Source: Gossypium raimondii
Lineage: Eukaryota; Streptophyta; Magnoliopsida; Malvales; Malvaceae
Reading direction: 5' to 3'
NCBI RefSeq assembly: GCF_025698545.1
Contig: NC_068569.1
Span: 20,460,001-20,524,000, forward strand
Length of the DNA: 64,000 nt
Below, in pieces: positions 49,073 through 60,850 of the stretch; position 1 is the first letter of the stretch, and every line of letters starts with the position of its first letter. The notes under the pieces were generated by a model. The model was not told the origin of the DNA and ran no database searches. It worked only from the letters and a program-made list of their open reading frames with translations. The position numbers were made by a program, and so were the translations under genes.

Positions 49073-51583
49073 ATGGGAGATGAAAGACGAGCTTGGCATC
49101 TCGCATTTGTTTGCCTGTTACTAGCAGCAGTTGCAGCAGCAGAATCAACTCCAATAGCCAAGCTCGATTGCCAAGACAGATGTGGGAACGTTAGTATCCC
49201 ATATCCATTTGGTACAACGACGGATTGTTATCTCAATGAAGATTTTTACATAGCTTGTAATTCGACTCACTATGATCCTCCACGGGCATTCTTAAGAAGA
49301 AGCAATATAGAGGTGACAAACATAACTGTCGAAGGCAAATTGTGGATTATGCAATTTATAGCCCGCGATTGCTACAATAAATCGGGCTCCCCAGTTTCCA
49401 GCAAGACTCCTTCCATCACGCTGTCCAAATTCAGGGTCTCGGATACTGATAACAAGTTCGTTGCCATTGGCTGCGATACTAAAGCAACCATTCAAGGTGT
49501 TCAAGACGACAAGGCCGGATACACGAGTGGGTGCATAAGCAAGTGTGACAGTATTGACTATGTGGACAATTTTACATGTTCTGGTATAGGCTGTTGCCAG
49601 ACATCCATTGCTAAAGATGTACGATATTTTGACATTACTGTAAGAAGCTACCATAATCACAAAGGTATCTGGGATTTCAATCCCTGCAGCTATGGCTTTG
49701 TTGTTGAAGAAAATAGCTTCAATTTTTCTTCGAATTATCTTCGTGATCTGCAAAATGTAACCATGATGCCCATGGTGCTTGATTGGTTTATCGGGAACGA
49801 GACGTGTGAAACGATAAAGACCAAGAGTTCGGATGATGTATGCCAGGGAGATAGCACTTGTTATAACGTGGATAATGGATCTGGATATCGTTGCAAGTGC
49901 TTGGATGGCTATCAAGGAGATCCATACCTACCTAATGGTTGCCAAGGTATTTTATTTCTTTATTTCCACAAATTCAATTTCCTTTATATTTTCAACAGTC
50001 TTAGTTATTTAGAGGTTATACTATACAGTAGCTCCTTTTTGGTGAAATTGTGGTGGGAATGGGATCTATTCTTTTACAGACATAGATGAATGTAAAGACC
50101 CAAATCTCAATAAATGTGAAAAGATATGTGAAAATACAAAAGGAAATTACACGTGCTTGTGCCCCAAGGGTTATCATGGAGATGGAAGAACAGATGGTAC
50201 AGGTTGTGTTGCCAATCAATCTGGAGGATCACTTATAATTGAGCTTACTGTCGGTAAGGAGTTCTATTCGATTTCAGTCTTACAAGTTCTCTGCTATACT
50301 ATTTAAGCGTCCTTTAATGCTTATCTTCTGAGTCTCAAAATGGATTCTGATGACTGTTTTATGACCACCATGGAATAATAGGGCTTGGCGTAGGCATTAC
50401 AGTATTGATAGCAGGTAGCACTTGGTCGTACTGGGCATTCAAGAAGTGGAAGCTCATCAAACTTAAACACAAGTTCTTTCGACAAAATGGAGGCTTGATG
50501 TTGCAGCAAGAACTCTCCAGGCGGGACTCTTCCACTGAAACGGCTAAAATTTTCTCAGCTGAGGAGCTGGAGACGGCCACCAACAACTATGATGAAAGTA
50601 GGATTATTGGTCGAGGTGGTTATGGCACAGTCTACAAAGGAACTCTATCAGATGGGAGAACCGTAGCAATTAAGAAGTCCCAAGTTGTTGATGAAAGCCA
50701 AATCGATCAATTCATCAATGAAGTTGTTGTGCTTTCACAAATCAATCACAGGAATGTGGTGAAGCTTTTAGGTTGTTGCTTAGAGACGGAAGTTCCATTG
50801 CTGGTTTATGAATTTATCACCAATGGTACTCTCTTTGAGCATATCCACAACAAAAGCAAGGCTTCTTCCTTGACATTTGAAACCAGGTTACGTATAGCAG
50901 CAGAAACTGCAGGTGTGCTCTCATATCTGCATTCCTCAGCTTCCATACCAATCATTCATAGGGATGTCAAGTCTACCAACATACTCTTGGATGATAGTTA
51001 CACTGCCAAAGTATCCGATTTTGGAGCTTCGAGGTTGGTTCCACTAGACCAAGCCGGGATATCAACGGTGGTTCAAGGGACTCTCGGATACCTGGACCCT
51101 GAATACTTGCAGACAAGTCAGCTGACAGAGAAAAGTGATGTTTATAGCTTTGCGGTAGTCCTTCTAGAGCTACTGACCGGACAAAAAGCACTTTGTTTTG
51201 AAAGGTTAGAGGAGGACAGAAATCTTGCAATGTATTTCATTTCAGCTTTGAAAGAAGATCGCTTGGTGCAAATTCTTGAGAAGTGCGTAGTGGATGAAGC
51301 AAAGATAGAGATGGTTGAGGAAATTGGTAGCCTTGCAAGGAGGTGCTTAAGAGTGAAAGGAGAAGAAAGGCCCACAATGAAGGAAGTCGCAATGGAGTTG
51401 GAGGGGTTGAGAATGATGCTGGAGCATCATCCATGGGTAAACAACGATGAGTCGAGGTTAGAAGAGACTGAGTATTTGCTCGGTGAACCATCGTTGAAAA
51501 TTGGTTCTAATAGCGGTATGAATAATGTTACATATGATAGCATCACAGATCATATAATTTTACAAGTTGGTCATGGAAGATAA
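49073..51583 (+). CDS. WAKL: Wall-associated receptor kinase-like protein, copy B (intact, 3 exons)
   Basis: Predicted join 49073..49946, 50080..50253, 50382..51583, about 749 residues. An upstream in-frame ATG at 49061 would add four residues (MKAS). Domains are as in copy A: signal peptide, GUB_WAK, EGF, calcium EGF, one membrane helix, Ser/Thr kinase with [19 protein letters not shown] and DFG. By eye exon 1 differs from copy A by 11 replacements, 4 silent changes and one extra Ala (DDKAGYT). Exon 3 differs by 3 replacements and 6 silent changes. Several exon-1 replacements gain Lys or Arg. In subdomain IX the kinase reads DVYSFAVV, with Ala607 for the usual Gly. Likely a functional or weakened receptor under a different promoter from copy A. 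Confidence 0.92.
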
Positions 51584-52350
51584 TAGTTTCAATCTTTCAC
51601 CTCAGGATATTTATTTTCTAAACTTACAAATCTTTTTGTTTGTATTTAAAAAATATACATTGTAAATTTTCTAATTTTATATCTTCTTTTTTTCCAAAGT
51701 CATCCAACGTTATGTCATTGCTATCAAATTATATTACCATTTTAAATATTTTTATAGAAATATAATTAAATTAGTCGCCGTTATATTACATCAATATTAA
51801 ATTTAAATTCAAAATATAAATAAATGTAATAAAACTTTAAAACATAATATCAATAAAAATAAATATGCAATCATTCTGTATTTTAATTTTCTATATTTAC
51901 TTACACTCGAATTGTTTAAAATATGAATATTATAATATTTTACTATAAAATCATTAATTAATTTGATGTAATAATTTTAAATATATATAATTGTTAATTT
52001 AATTTTTAAATTATAAATTTTAATATAAATATATAATTTCAATTGGATATTATAAAGATTATGATATTTATATAAATACATATATATTTTTACTTTGTTA
52101 ACAATTAGTCAAAAATTGACAATTGTAATAATAAAATTTACAAATCTATTTTATTATCAATTTTAATATTTTTATGTTTTATCATTTATTATTTTATGCA
52201 TAATATTTTTATCTTGTATTGTAAATTATTTATTACTACTTTTATGTTTATGCTATTAATTGATTATAAAATATTATTACTTATATAAGTTGAAATTTAA
52301 TTATAAGTTGATAAAATTTTAATTTAAAACATGCAAATTAATGAATTAAT
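51584..52350. other. AT-rich 3' flank of WAKL copy B
   Basis: Counterpart of 17124-17889, with scattered small indels. No gene. Confidence 0.7.
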
Positions 52351-55100
52351 CAATGATTTCACTTTTTTTGGTAGTTCAATAATAAATTAAAAAGCAGCTC
52401 TAAACATAACACTACCAGCTAACAAACTGGAGCATAAAGCTCGACATAGACAACATAGTCTTTAGAAGAGTCTCTTACAAAGCAAACTAGGAGTGCTGCC
52501 CTTTCTAGCCAGTACATCAAGGCAACTATTTCCCTCCCTGAAATTATAAAGCAATCAACTATTCTGGAAGGTCTCCAATAAAGTCTTGCAAACATTCACC
52601 AAGGTGTTGCAAAGCAAATTTGAACAAGATTGATTCTTAATAATAACTGTAGTAGCATCAACTTCCACAATAATATCAACAATGTTCAAATTTTTAGCAA
52701 CAGTGTTTGAAGAATAGTTGAGAAATCTATGACAACCAGACACCCATCTTCCTTGGAAATCTCGAATTAGAGCTCCACGCCAGCTCCTGCTGAACCAGGA
52801 TTTCCTATCGAAAAACCGTCACAATTAAGTTTGAACCACCCAATCTCTTGTCCATTTCACTTTGATGAATCTTGGCATATTTGTATCCTTGATCTTATTG
52901 GAGATGGAAAAGATCTCAGTTGCATTAGCAAGAGCAGTTGGGATAATCAAATCAGGAGTGTACTGTTTTCCAAAGACTTAATCATTCCAACCAACTAAAT
53001 ATTTCTCAATATAGATTTTTTTTTTTTTGCCTGGTGTAAAAACATTTTGCTAAAGAGTTCACTTCAATCCGGTCTTGAAAAGGAAGGTTGAAGGTAGAAA
53101 GAAGTTGGGGTGAAATTCCCAATCTTGACCAGATTAATTTCAAAAACAACTTGAGAGTCTCAAAGGATATATATGGTTAAGTGTGTCTGTAGTCTGTACC
53201 CGTTGCGTAAAAGGGCCAACAATCCTGCAAGTTTAAGGAAAAAAACTATGGGAAGGATGAGGTGAGCGACCTCCCATACGAAAAAGGTGATTTGGGGGAT
53301 AAGATTGATTTTCCATATTGATAACTTGTTTTAGTATAGTTTTTTTTTATAGTGTTTTAGGAGGTTATTTTAGCAATTACTTTAGTTTTTAGTGCATTTT
53401 ATAGTTTTTTTATATTAATTATTTTTTATTTGATTTTCATTTTTAGATCTAGTTGGATTTATTTATTATTTTTTCTCTATATTATAGGTTTTGAATGAAG
53501 AACAAAATGTTTGGAGTATAGAATGAAAAAATTGTGAAAAAAAGTCTTCCGCTCCACCAAATATCGATGTGGTGGAGCACAATCTTCACTTCAGAATTTT
53601 AAAACATCAAGCAATTTGCTCCACTGCACTTCTGTGTTTGGATGAGCAAAACGATTAAAACTCTAAAAATAAGGGGTAACGTGATTTAAGAGAAAAGAGG
53701 GGGAAAAGCGTAAAAGAAATAAACTTTGAGGCTAAGAGGAGAAGAAAAAGAGATTCGGAGCACTAAACACTAATTCAATAATTATTTTTCTCTCTAAATT
53801 ATTTCTTTTTACTTTATCTTAATGCAAGTTTGTTATGAACTTTTTCTTGTAATGCTTTCTCAAATCAACATGAATTAAATTATATTTTCTTGAAACAATA
53901 ATGAATCTGATTTGTAGTTAATTAATTTATTTTCTCTTCAATTATTTCGATCCTTGTTAATTATTTATTCAACCCCATGCATTTTTAATCTACTTGTCTG
54001 GCCATAAAGTTGTATTAATTTGATAATCTTGATTTGTCTTGGAAGAGAAAATTAATGTTTAGATCTAGATTGAATAGATTAGGATTAAATGTGGTAGCGT
54101 GGATGAACTAGTTAATTTGAGGCTAAAATAAGAAAATACCTTATGCCCTAATCAACCCAGTATGTTTGATCATAGTGACTTCACCCAACTTGCTTAGCAT
54201 AGAAATATAGTTAGCAGAGAAGGGGAATTAGCTTAGCTAGATACTGGAAGGGTCAAGTTAATGTCATTGAATCATGTGTTAGTAATTAAATAGATTCAAC
54301 AATTGACTGAGAGATAATTTATTAATGGAACTAGGTGAATTTAGAGTTCCAAAATTTTAAAATTGACTGAAAAACTTAGTAATTTTCATTGTTTTAGTTT
54401 AATAAAAATCTCTTTAATTTGTTTAGTTTAATTTTAGCAGTAATTATAATTTATTTTTCTTGATCCAGATTTAATAAAATTGAATAGTTGGTACTTAGCA
54501 GTTTAAAATTTAATTTTCGTGGGACAGTATTTTTTTATTACTTAATTACTTAATTTGACATGTGCATTTGTCTTAACGGATTTTCAGTCATTACATATCC
54601 AGCTCTAGTCATTACTAGAATTTTATGTTGTTGTTTCCTTTATACCAAGGGCCAATAGCTATGCAGATTCCAAAGAGCTAGAAGATCCCGGTAGAAGTCA
54701 AATTCCATCCAAGAATATCCTTGCCTCTGCGAAAAGTGGAAGTTGAGATAGCATTTAGAACACTTGGAGAGGTGAGTTTTTCTTCATTGAATTTAAAGGG
54801 TTAGTAATGTGTGATCGAAGGGAATTGAGCCCGACCAATTTTCGTCCCAAAGATTAACAGAGGTAACATCCTTGACGATCCATTTGAAGCATCCCCAAAG
54901 TAACCTTGAATGCTTTTGAGAGCATTCCAGGTGATAGAGGGCTGTGGGGAATGTGAAAGTTCTTGAAGATACTTTAATTTTAGGATTTTAGCCCAAAAAG
55001 ATTTAGAGTTGTGTAATAATCTCTAGCAAAATTTGATAAGTTGGGCTTTGTTTTGAGCTCTCATACGTGAAATATTTAGTTTCTCTAATCTTTTAGGTTT
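52351..55100 (-). pseudogene. Antisense LINE ORF2 tail, duplicate copy
   Basis: Counterpart of 17890-20660. It holds the RNase H remnant (52555-52800), the zf-RVT remnant to about 53313, then the solo LTR, then the upstream ORF2 piece from about 54599. Extra small indels break it further. Confidence 0.8.
53319..54593. mobile_element. Solo LTR, duplicate copy
   Basis: Counterpart of 18884-20153 with the same CATAT flanks (53314-53318 and 54594-54598), showing that it was present before the block was duplicated. Confidence 0.7.
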
Positions 55101-55784
55101 TGTGATAGTCAATCGAATGATTCTATGTAATTTAAACAAAAAATTGTGGTTGATTTGATTGATTGAAGAATAGATACTACTAGGAAGCTTTGATAGTATG
55201 AAGTATTTTTAAATTTAAAAAATAAAAATATTTTTAAAAATTAAAATAGAAAAAATAGAAAGTATTTTAATAAATCAAATGGAGCTTAAGTGTTGAAAAT
55301 TTAAATGATGAACTCTTAATGTTAAATTAAGGATAAGTCACCAACTAATGTTGAGTGTAAACTTTCAAGTAGAGAATGCATATTTGAATATTGAAGACAA
55401 TATTGTAAGGCCACAAGTTTTGAAAATGAATTATAAAACGAATATGGAATATAAAAAAAAAATTGATGTGGGTTTTAGCTTGTGATCAGAAATTTCCAAG
55501 AATATCCAAGTGTTCTAAATGCTATCTCACCTCTCCAAGTGAACGTGAGAAAGGGGAGGAAGATATGAATATGAAACAAAAGGTCAACAGACCTAGCTCT
55601 ATGATTACCATGCATATTTATAGACTTCTTTCTCACTGCCTTGGGTTGATTGAGCAGGTGCTCAAATCTTCATTTTCAAATTGAACGAGTTAGAAAAACC
55701 AAGTTACATAAATTGAAATTTAGGTACTAAATTTTAAAGGTTTGACAGGTATTAGAATTGGAGTATAATCATACGTTATATTTA
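55100..55784. other. AT-rich spacer, no gene seen
   Basis: Counterpart of 20660-21462, shorter by about 100 bp. Short ORFs here are not supported. Confidence 0.6.
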
Positions 55785-55975
55785 TTGAAGACTATGCTGA
55801 AACTTCTGGGGAGGTGGTTGCATGGAAAATTTGCAATCAACAACACTAATAAACTGTTTGGTGTTGAATATGGAATTTGTCTATCCAATTGTGTTACTTT
55901 ATGAATGCCAGAGAAATTTTTCCACGCCCTTGCCTTCCAGAGCACACAGAGAAATGAAGGCAGCCACGATTAGTT
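55785..55975 (+). pseudogene. Orphan WAK 5' relic, duplicate copy
   Basis: Counterpart of 21463-21665: CTATGCTGAAAC, AATAAACTGTTTGG, CAGAGAAATGAAGGCAGCC. It keeps CAGAGAAATGAAGGC as in WAKL copy B (49054), then loses WAK similarity. Confidence 0.7.
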
Positions 55976-56257
55976 TTACATTAAATTGTATCCACATAAG
56001 GTCAGAGTTGTGCACTCTCTCATGTTCTATTGATCCCTTGTGGGTAAACTTGATTTGGGGAAGATTACTTTTCAAGAACGTAATTGAAAGAAATTATAGG
56101 ATAAACAATTTTTTTTTTTTAAGTTTATTAGCTTTTAACTCCATTTTACGAATAATCAACAAAACAGAAAGGAAAGGGTCTACGTTGCATTAAAGATGAT
56201 TAATAAGGAAAGAGTCTATGCTGGCCTAACTCATAAACATGATCGGTGTTTCCCATT

Positions 56258-56348
56258 TAAACCAACTTTGAATCTTTAAATAAGCTTTGCTATAAATATG
56301 AAACCAATATTTTTATTCAAGCAATAGCCGAGGAAAAAACCAGAGGTC
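56258..56348 (+). promoter_or_regulatory. WAK core promoter of pseudogene copy B
   Basis: Counterpart of 21940-22028, with GCTATAAATATGAAACC and AGCAATAGCCGAGG before the ATG at 56349. It drives only 24 bases of WAK before the retrotransposon. Confidence 0.65.
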
Positions 56349-56372
56349 ATGGGTTTGGATCGTATGTGTAAG

Positions 56373-56997
56373 TGTCACGGGCCGCAGTTCAAAGCCCGTG
56401 ACCAGCGCACCAAATGCATCCAATGGAGGTCTGTTGCTCAGATGGGGATCATTTGGCCCACAAGAACTGGCCCGATTCAAAGAGATATTGGAGAAGCCTG
56501 TCAGATTGAAGCCTGGTTGGCCCGATAGCGAAGAGATGGCAACTTAGGCTAATATGGTAACTAATCTTAGAAGATAGAGGGAATCATATCTTGTAAAGAT
56601 TAGATTAGATTTGATAAGGCTTATCTTGTAAATCCCTAAAATTAAGGGATATGGTTAAATCTCATCCGTCGATGTAATTGTATCTTGACCGTCGGTTTTG
56701 GGGGAGCTCAACTATAAATAGAGAGCCTCCCCCTCATTTGTACTCACTCCTGAATTGTTTCATTATTCTTTGTGAATAAGAGAAGTAGAGAGCATTTACT
56801 CAAACACTTTGCAAGCGCTCTTTCTGTTGTTCTTTTGCTTAGCTTCTTTTGGCAAAATCGCTTCCGCTGTTCAATTGGTGCCTTGGAGGAGTTCTTAAAG
56901 AATCCTCATCGAGTTAAGGCTGACTTGGGCGAGTTTGGAGCAAACGGATCGCCTAAGGCCGCACGGATTGCGAGACGAAAGGTCTAGCCCCGTGACA
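56373..56997 (+). repeat. 5' LTR (625 bp) with TATA box
   Basis: Starts TGTCACGGGC and ends CCCCGTGACA. A TATA box ACTATAAATAGAGAGCC lies at about 56711. The first 30 bases form a stem: GTCACGGGC pairs with GCCCGTGAC across an 11-base loop. Confidence 0.93.
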
Positions 56998-56999
56998 AG

Positions 57000-57012
57000 T
57001 GGTATCCGAGCC
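57000..57012 (+). other. Primer-binding site
   Basis: TGGTATCCGAGCC, two bases after the LTR; a methionine-tRNA-type primer site. Confidence 0.85.
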
Positions 57013-57063
57013 AAGTTTTGAACCAAGTGATATCTGAGTTGTTGGTTCAAAGGCACCGTTGGG

Positions 57064-58890
57064 ATGTCGAAAGAAGAGTTCGAACAAAGGTGGGCGAGGA
57101 AGTCTTTGAGGGAGACAATATCGGCAGTAGAGGAACGTGTGGAAAAACTCAAGGGTTCCATGGAGGATGTAAAGGAGGCACTCGATGGGCTCGAGGATCG
57201 CATAGCAAACTGGGAGGAGCAGTCCAGAGACTATGTAAAGATGTCTCTTGGTTCCACCATGGATAAGGTAAACGAGTTGTTTAATTCACACCGGGATAAA
57301 CTGTCGGACAGGAGTGATGCTCTCGAGGCCATGATGATGGCTTTGAAGGAGGAAACAGTGGCCACGACGAGGGCTTTGAGCACAAGAATAGAGGAGCTCG
57401 AGGGAGAGCTGGCCTTGTGTCAAGCAGCCGTGGGGAAAGGAGTGGCAAATGCAGCACTCAGTAATGAGGATGTCCCAAAGCCGAAAGAGTTTGTGGGGAC
57501 AAGGTCTGCATGTGATGTGGACAATTTCTTGTGGAGGATGGAAAACTACTTCCGTGCCAAAGGCATCGTGGAAGATGCGGTTAAGGTAAACACTGCTTCA
57601 ATGTTTCTTCCTGACATTGCGCTTTTATGGTGGCGAGGTAGGACCACAGATAAAAGGCATGGTGAGATTGGGACGTGGCAAGAGTTCCAATGCGAATTGA
57701 AGGGACAGTTTACCCGAGTTTGCCGAGGAAGAAGCTTGGGCAAAGTTGCAAGGATAACATAACGAGGCACAGTGGGGGAGTATGTTCAAGAGTTCAAGGA
57801 ACTCATGCTCCAAGTTTCAGATGTGACCGATGAAGAAGCATTGCTTGCTTTTCAAAAGGGATTGAAGCCGTGGGTCAGACAGGAGGTGGAACAAAGAGGT
57901 GTCCAAAAGCTGTCGGAAGCCATGACGGTAGTTGAGGCCGTGGTCAAGCTTGGTCTAGGAAAGACAAGCTTGGGTCTTCCAAGTCCGAGGAAAGGGGCGT
58001 AAGTGAAATGGATCACAAGGAAGATAGAGTTAATGGCAATGGCAACGGCGACAATGGTGGTAATGGGAAACCACGAGTTGGGAAGAAGAAACCCAAGAAG
58101 AAAAGGGACAAGCTGAAATGCTTTCTCTGCGACGGTCCACACATGTTGAAGAAATGTCCGAGAAATCCGCTTAAGAAGAAGCCGTGGAAAAGGCCTTGGT
58201 ACTTGGTTCGAGCGCAAGGGGTGTCGAAGCCAAGGAGGCCGAAAGCGAGAAGAAGCCAGTGGAGTGCTTCTTGTGTCATGGTCCGCATAGGTTGCGGAAG
58301 TGTCCGAGGAAGTCTGTCATCGAGGGGAACGATGGAACAGACAAGGAGCCCAAGAAGCTTGGTTCGAGCAAGGGAAAAGCCGAAGCCAAGAGGGCAAAGA
58401 GGAGCAAAAGGAAGCAAGTAAAGTGCTTCTTGTGCCGTGGTCCGCATGAGTTGCGGAACTGTCCAAAGCAAGCCGGAGTCAAAAGAAAGGCAACGTCTGA
58501 GCTTGGTGAGTCATCGGAGGGGCTTCCACACAAGGAAGAGGTGAGTTTGTCATCGGACTTAGAGGAAAAAGTTGCGATGAAAACAGTGAAGCTGGGACCA
58601 ATGAGGCTCAAGTTGAGTGAAGCGTCAGAGTTGGCCGAGTCATCGACAAGGCTTCCACCTATGGGAGAGGTGGGTGGTGCATCAGACTTCAAGAAAAAGG
58701 AAGCGATGCATGTGGGACAGTTGACCAGAGTAAATGCAGCGAGTAGGACGGCTCGAGTTAAGAAGCGATGTAAGCCGAGGCAAGAGTCCCGAAGGAAGGG
58801 AAAGGCTAAGGCGTCGAGACGAGACCGGGGCGAATCAAGTCAGTGCCATTCGGAAGTCGCAACGAGGACGTTGCGAGAATGGGTGGGGGA
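57064..58890 (+). pseudogene. Retrotransposon gag with coiled coil and three zinc knuckles, frame broken
   Basis: MSKEEFEQRWARKSLRETIS opens a coiled-coil N-terminus (about residues 10-125). A Retrotrans_gag domain follows (PKPKEFVGTRSACDVDNFLW, MFLPDIALLWWRGR, WQEFQCELKGQF). A stop at 57760-57762 and a shifted stretch before it interrupt the domain, which resumes GTVGEYVQEFKELMLQV to 58002. Further frames carry three knuckles of form C-x2-C-x3-H-x4-C: CFLCDGPHMLKKC (about 58120), CFLCHGPHRLRKC (about 58266) and CFLCRGPHELRNC (about 58425), then a basic tail. No pol follows. Gag coats RNA in the particle; here it cannot be made whole. Confidence 0.82.
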
Positions 58891-58893
58891 GAA
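58881..58893 (+). other. Polypurine tract
   Basis: GGGTGGGGGAGAA immediately before the 3' LTR; plus-strand priming site. Confidence 0.85.
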
Positions 58894-59518
58894 TGTCACG
58901 GGCCGCAGTTCAAAGCCCGTGACCAGCGCACCAAATGCATCCAATGGAGGTCTGTTGCTCAGATGGGGATCATTTGGCCCACAAGAACTGGCCCGATTCA
59001 AAGAGATATTGGAGAAGCCTGTCAGATTGAAGCCTGGTTGGCCCGATAGCGAAGAGATGGCAACTTAGGCTAATATGGTAACTAATCTTAGAAGATAGAG
59101 GGAATCATATCTTGTAAAGATTAGATTAGATTTGATAAGGCTTATCTTGTAAATCCCTAAAATTAAGGGATATGGTTAAATCTCATCCGTCGATGTAATT
59201 GTATCTTGACCGTCGGTTTTGGGGGAGCTCAACTATAAATAGAGAGCCTCCCCCTCATTTGTACTCACTCCTGAATTGTTTCATTATTCTTTGTGAATAA
59301 GAGAAGTAGAGAGCATTTACTCAAACACTTTGCGAGCGCTCTTTCTGTTGTTCTTTTGCTTAGCTTCTTTTGGCAAAATCGCTTCCGCTGTTCAATTGGT
59401 GCCTTGGAGGAGTTCTTAAAGAATCCTCATCGAGTTAAGGCTGACTTGGGCGAGTTTGGAGCAAACGGATCGCCTAAGGCCGCACGGATTGCGAGACGAA
59501 AGGTCTAGCCCCGTGACA
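58894..59518 (+). repeat. 3' LTR (625 bp)
   Basis: Same as the 5' LTR apart from G at 59334. TATA box at about 59232. Directly followed by TAAG and the rest of the WAK exon. Confidence 0.93.
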
Positions 59519-60800
59519 TAAGGAGTTTGCTCTGCTTTCACTTAAGTTAACAATTATAGCAATCTGGGTAGCAGCGCAACCAAAACCGGAGTGCCAAAGC
59601 AACTGCGGGGATATCAACATCGCTTATCCTTTTGGAACAGGCAATGGGTGCAACATCAGCAGCAACTTCTTCATTCGTTGCGACACCACTTCCAACCCCC
59701 CAAAAGCATTCTTAAATTCCACTGATATTGAAGTTCTCCACATCTCTCTAGATGGTTATTTACGCATCCAACAAATGGTAGGTTTTGACTGTTATAATTC
59801 ATTAGGACGCAGTTCATATGGCGAGTCATATTCACTTTCAAACTTCCCCATATCTAATACCGTAAACAAGTTCACGACCATTGGTTGTGATACCTATGCT
59901 CTCATTGAGGGTACCTTGGGACATACGTATTCAACCGGGTGTGTAACATTCTGAAGTGACGTGGAGGATGTGATAAATGGGCCTTGCTCTGGTATTGGCT
60001 GTTGCCAGGCAGCTATCCCTAAAGGAGTGAGGAATTATATTCTGATACCCGTTGGAATCATTCCAATGTATTGGACTTCAATCCTTGTAGTTATGGATTT
60101 GTTGTGGAAGATGGAGCCCATAATTTCTCTGTTTAGATCTTTCCAATGTTAATTTCAACATAACGAAATTCCCAATCATTCTTGATTCGACAATTGGGAA
60201 CCAAAATTGCACTGAAGCTAAATTGGATAAAAAAAACTATGCTTGCAAGGAAAATAGTGTTTGTATAGATCCGAAAATTATAATTGCAAGGAAAATACTA
60301 GTTGTATAAACCACGGATATTTGTGCAAGTGTCTTGATGGCTTTCGGTAACCCTTACCTCTCCTATGGTCGCCAAGGTAAAGATATCAACTTCTTTTCAT
60401 TCCAGATTCATTTTGATGAATACTTTTAATTTTGTTCCCAATATATTTTTTTCGCTTTAAAATGTTTGAAAATTTGTAGATATTAATAAATGCAAGACAC
60501 TCAAGCCTTGCAATGAAACGCAACATGTGATAACGTGGTGGAAGTTATTATTGTTCATGTCTTGAGGGATTTGAGGGGATGGCGAGAAAAATGGAAAAGG
60601 GTGCGATCCTAAAGTCAAATCACACCGAGTTTTCCCACTCTTCTTGTTGCATTAGGTTGGTTGGTATAAAATGTTGATTTCTTTTTATTTGGTAAATACT
60701 TTGTGCAAACATATTAATACTGAGATGAAACTAATCCAAATTTAAACCGATTTAATTGGTCTAAATAGTTTTCATATTCGATTAATACATCATTGTTAAT

Positions 60801-60850
60801 GTTGGATGGAATTAATCCTTTAATTTGTTTTGGATTAAAATCCATCCAAC
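60801..60850. repeat. Intronic hairpin, duplicate copy
   Basis: Counterpart of 23321-23370 with both arms unchanged. Confidence 0.6.

Larger units (their letters stand above)
56373..59518 (+). mobile_element. Young gag-only (non-autonomous) LTR retrotransposon
   Basis: Two 625-bp LTRs (56373-56997 and 58894-59518) differ at one base seen by eye (A at 56813, G at 59334). The primer-binding site is at 57000-57012 and the purine tract just before 58894. TAAG flanks both sides (56369-56372 and 59519-59522). The undisturbed target, ATGTGTAAGGAGTTTGC, is present in copy A at about 22045. The interior encodes only gag-like sequence, with no protease, integrase or reverse transcriptase, so it was mobilised by another element. 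Confidence 0.95.

Noticed and set aside
56772..56987. 71-residue ORF repeated at 59293-59508
   Set aside because: Lies wholly in the two LTRs and is duplicated with them; no domain.
58184..59068. 294-residue ORF as an independent gene
   Set aside because: It is the gag C-terminal part running into the 3' LTR, not a separate host gene.
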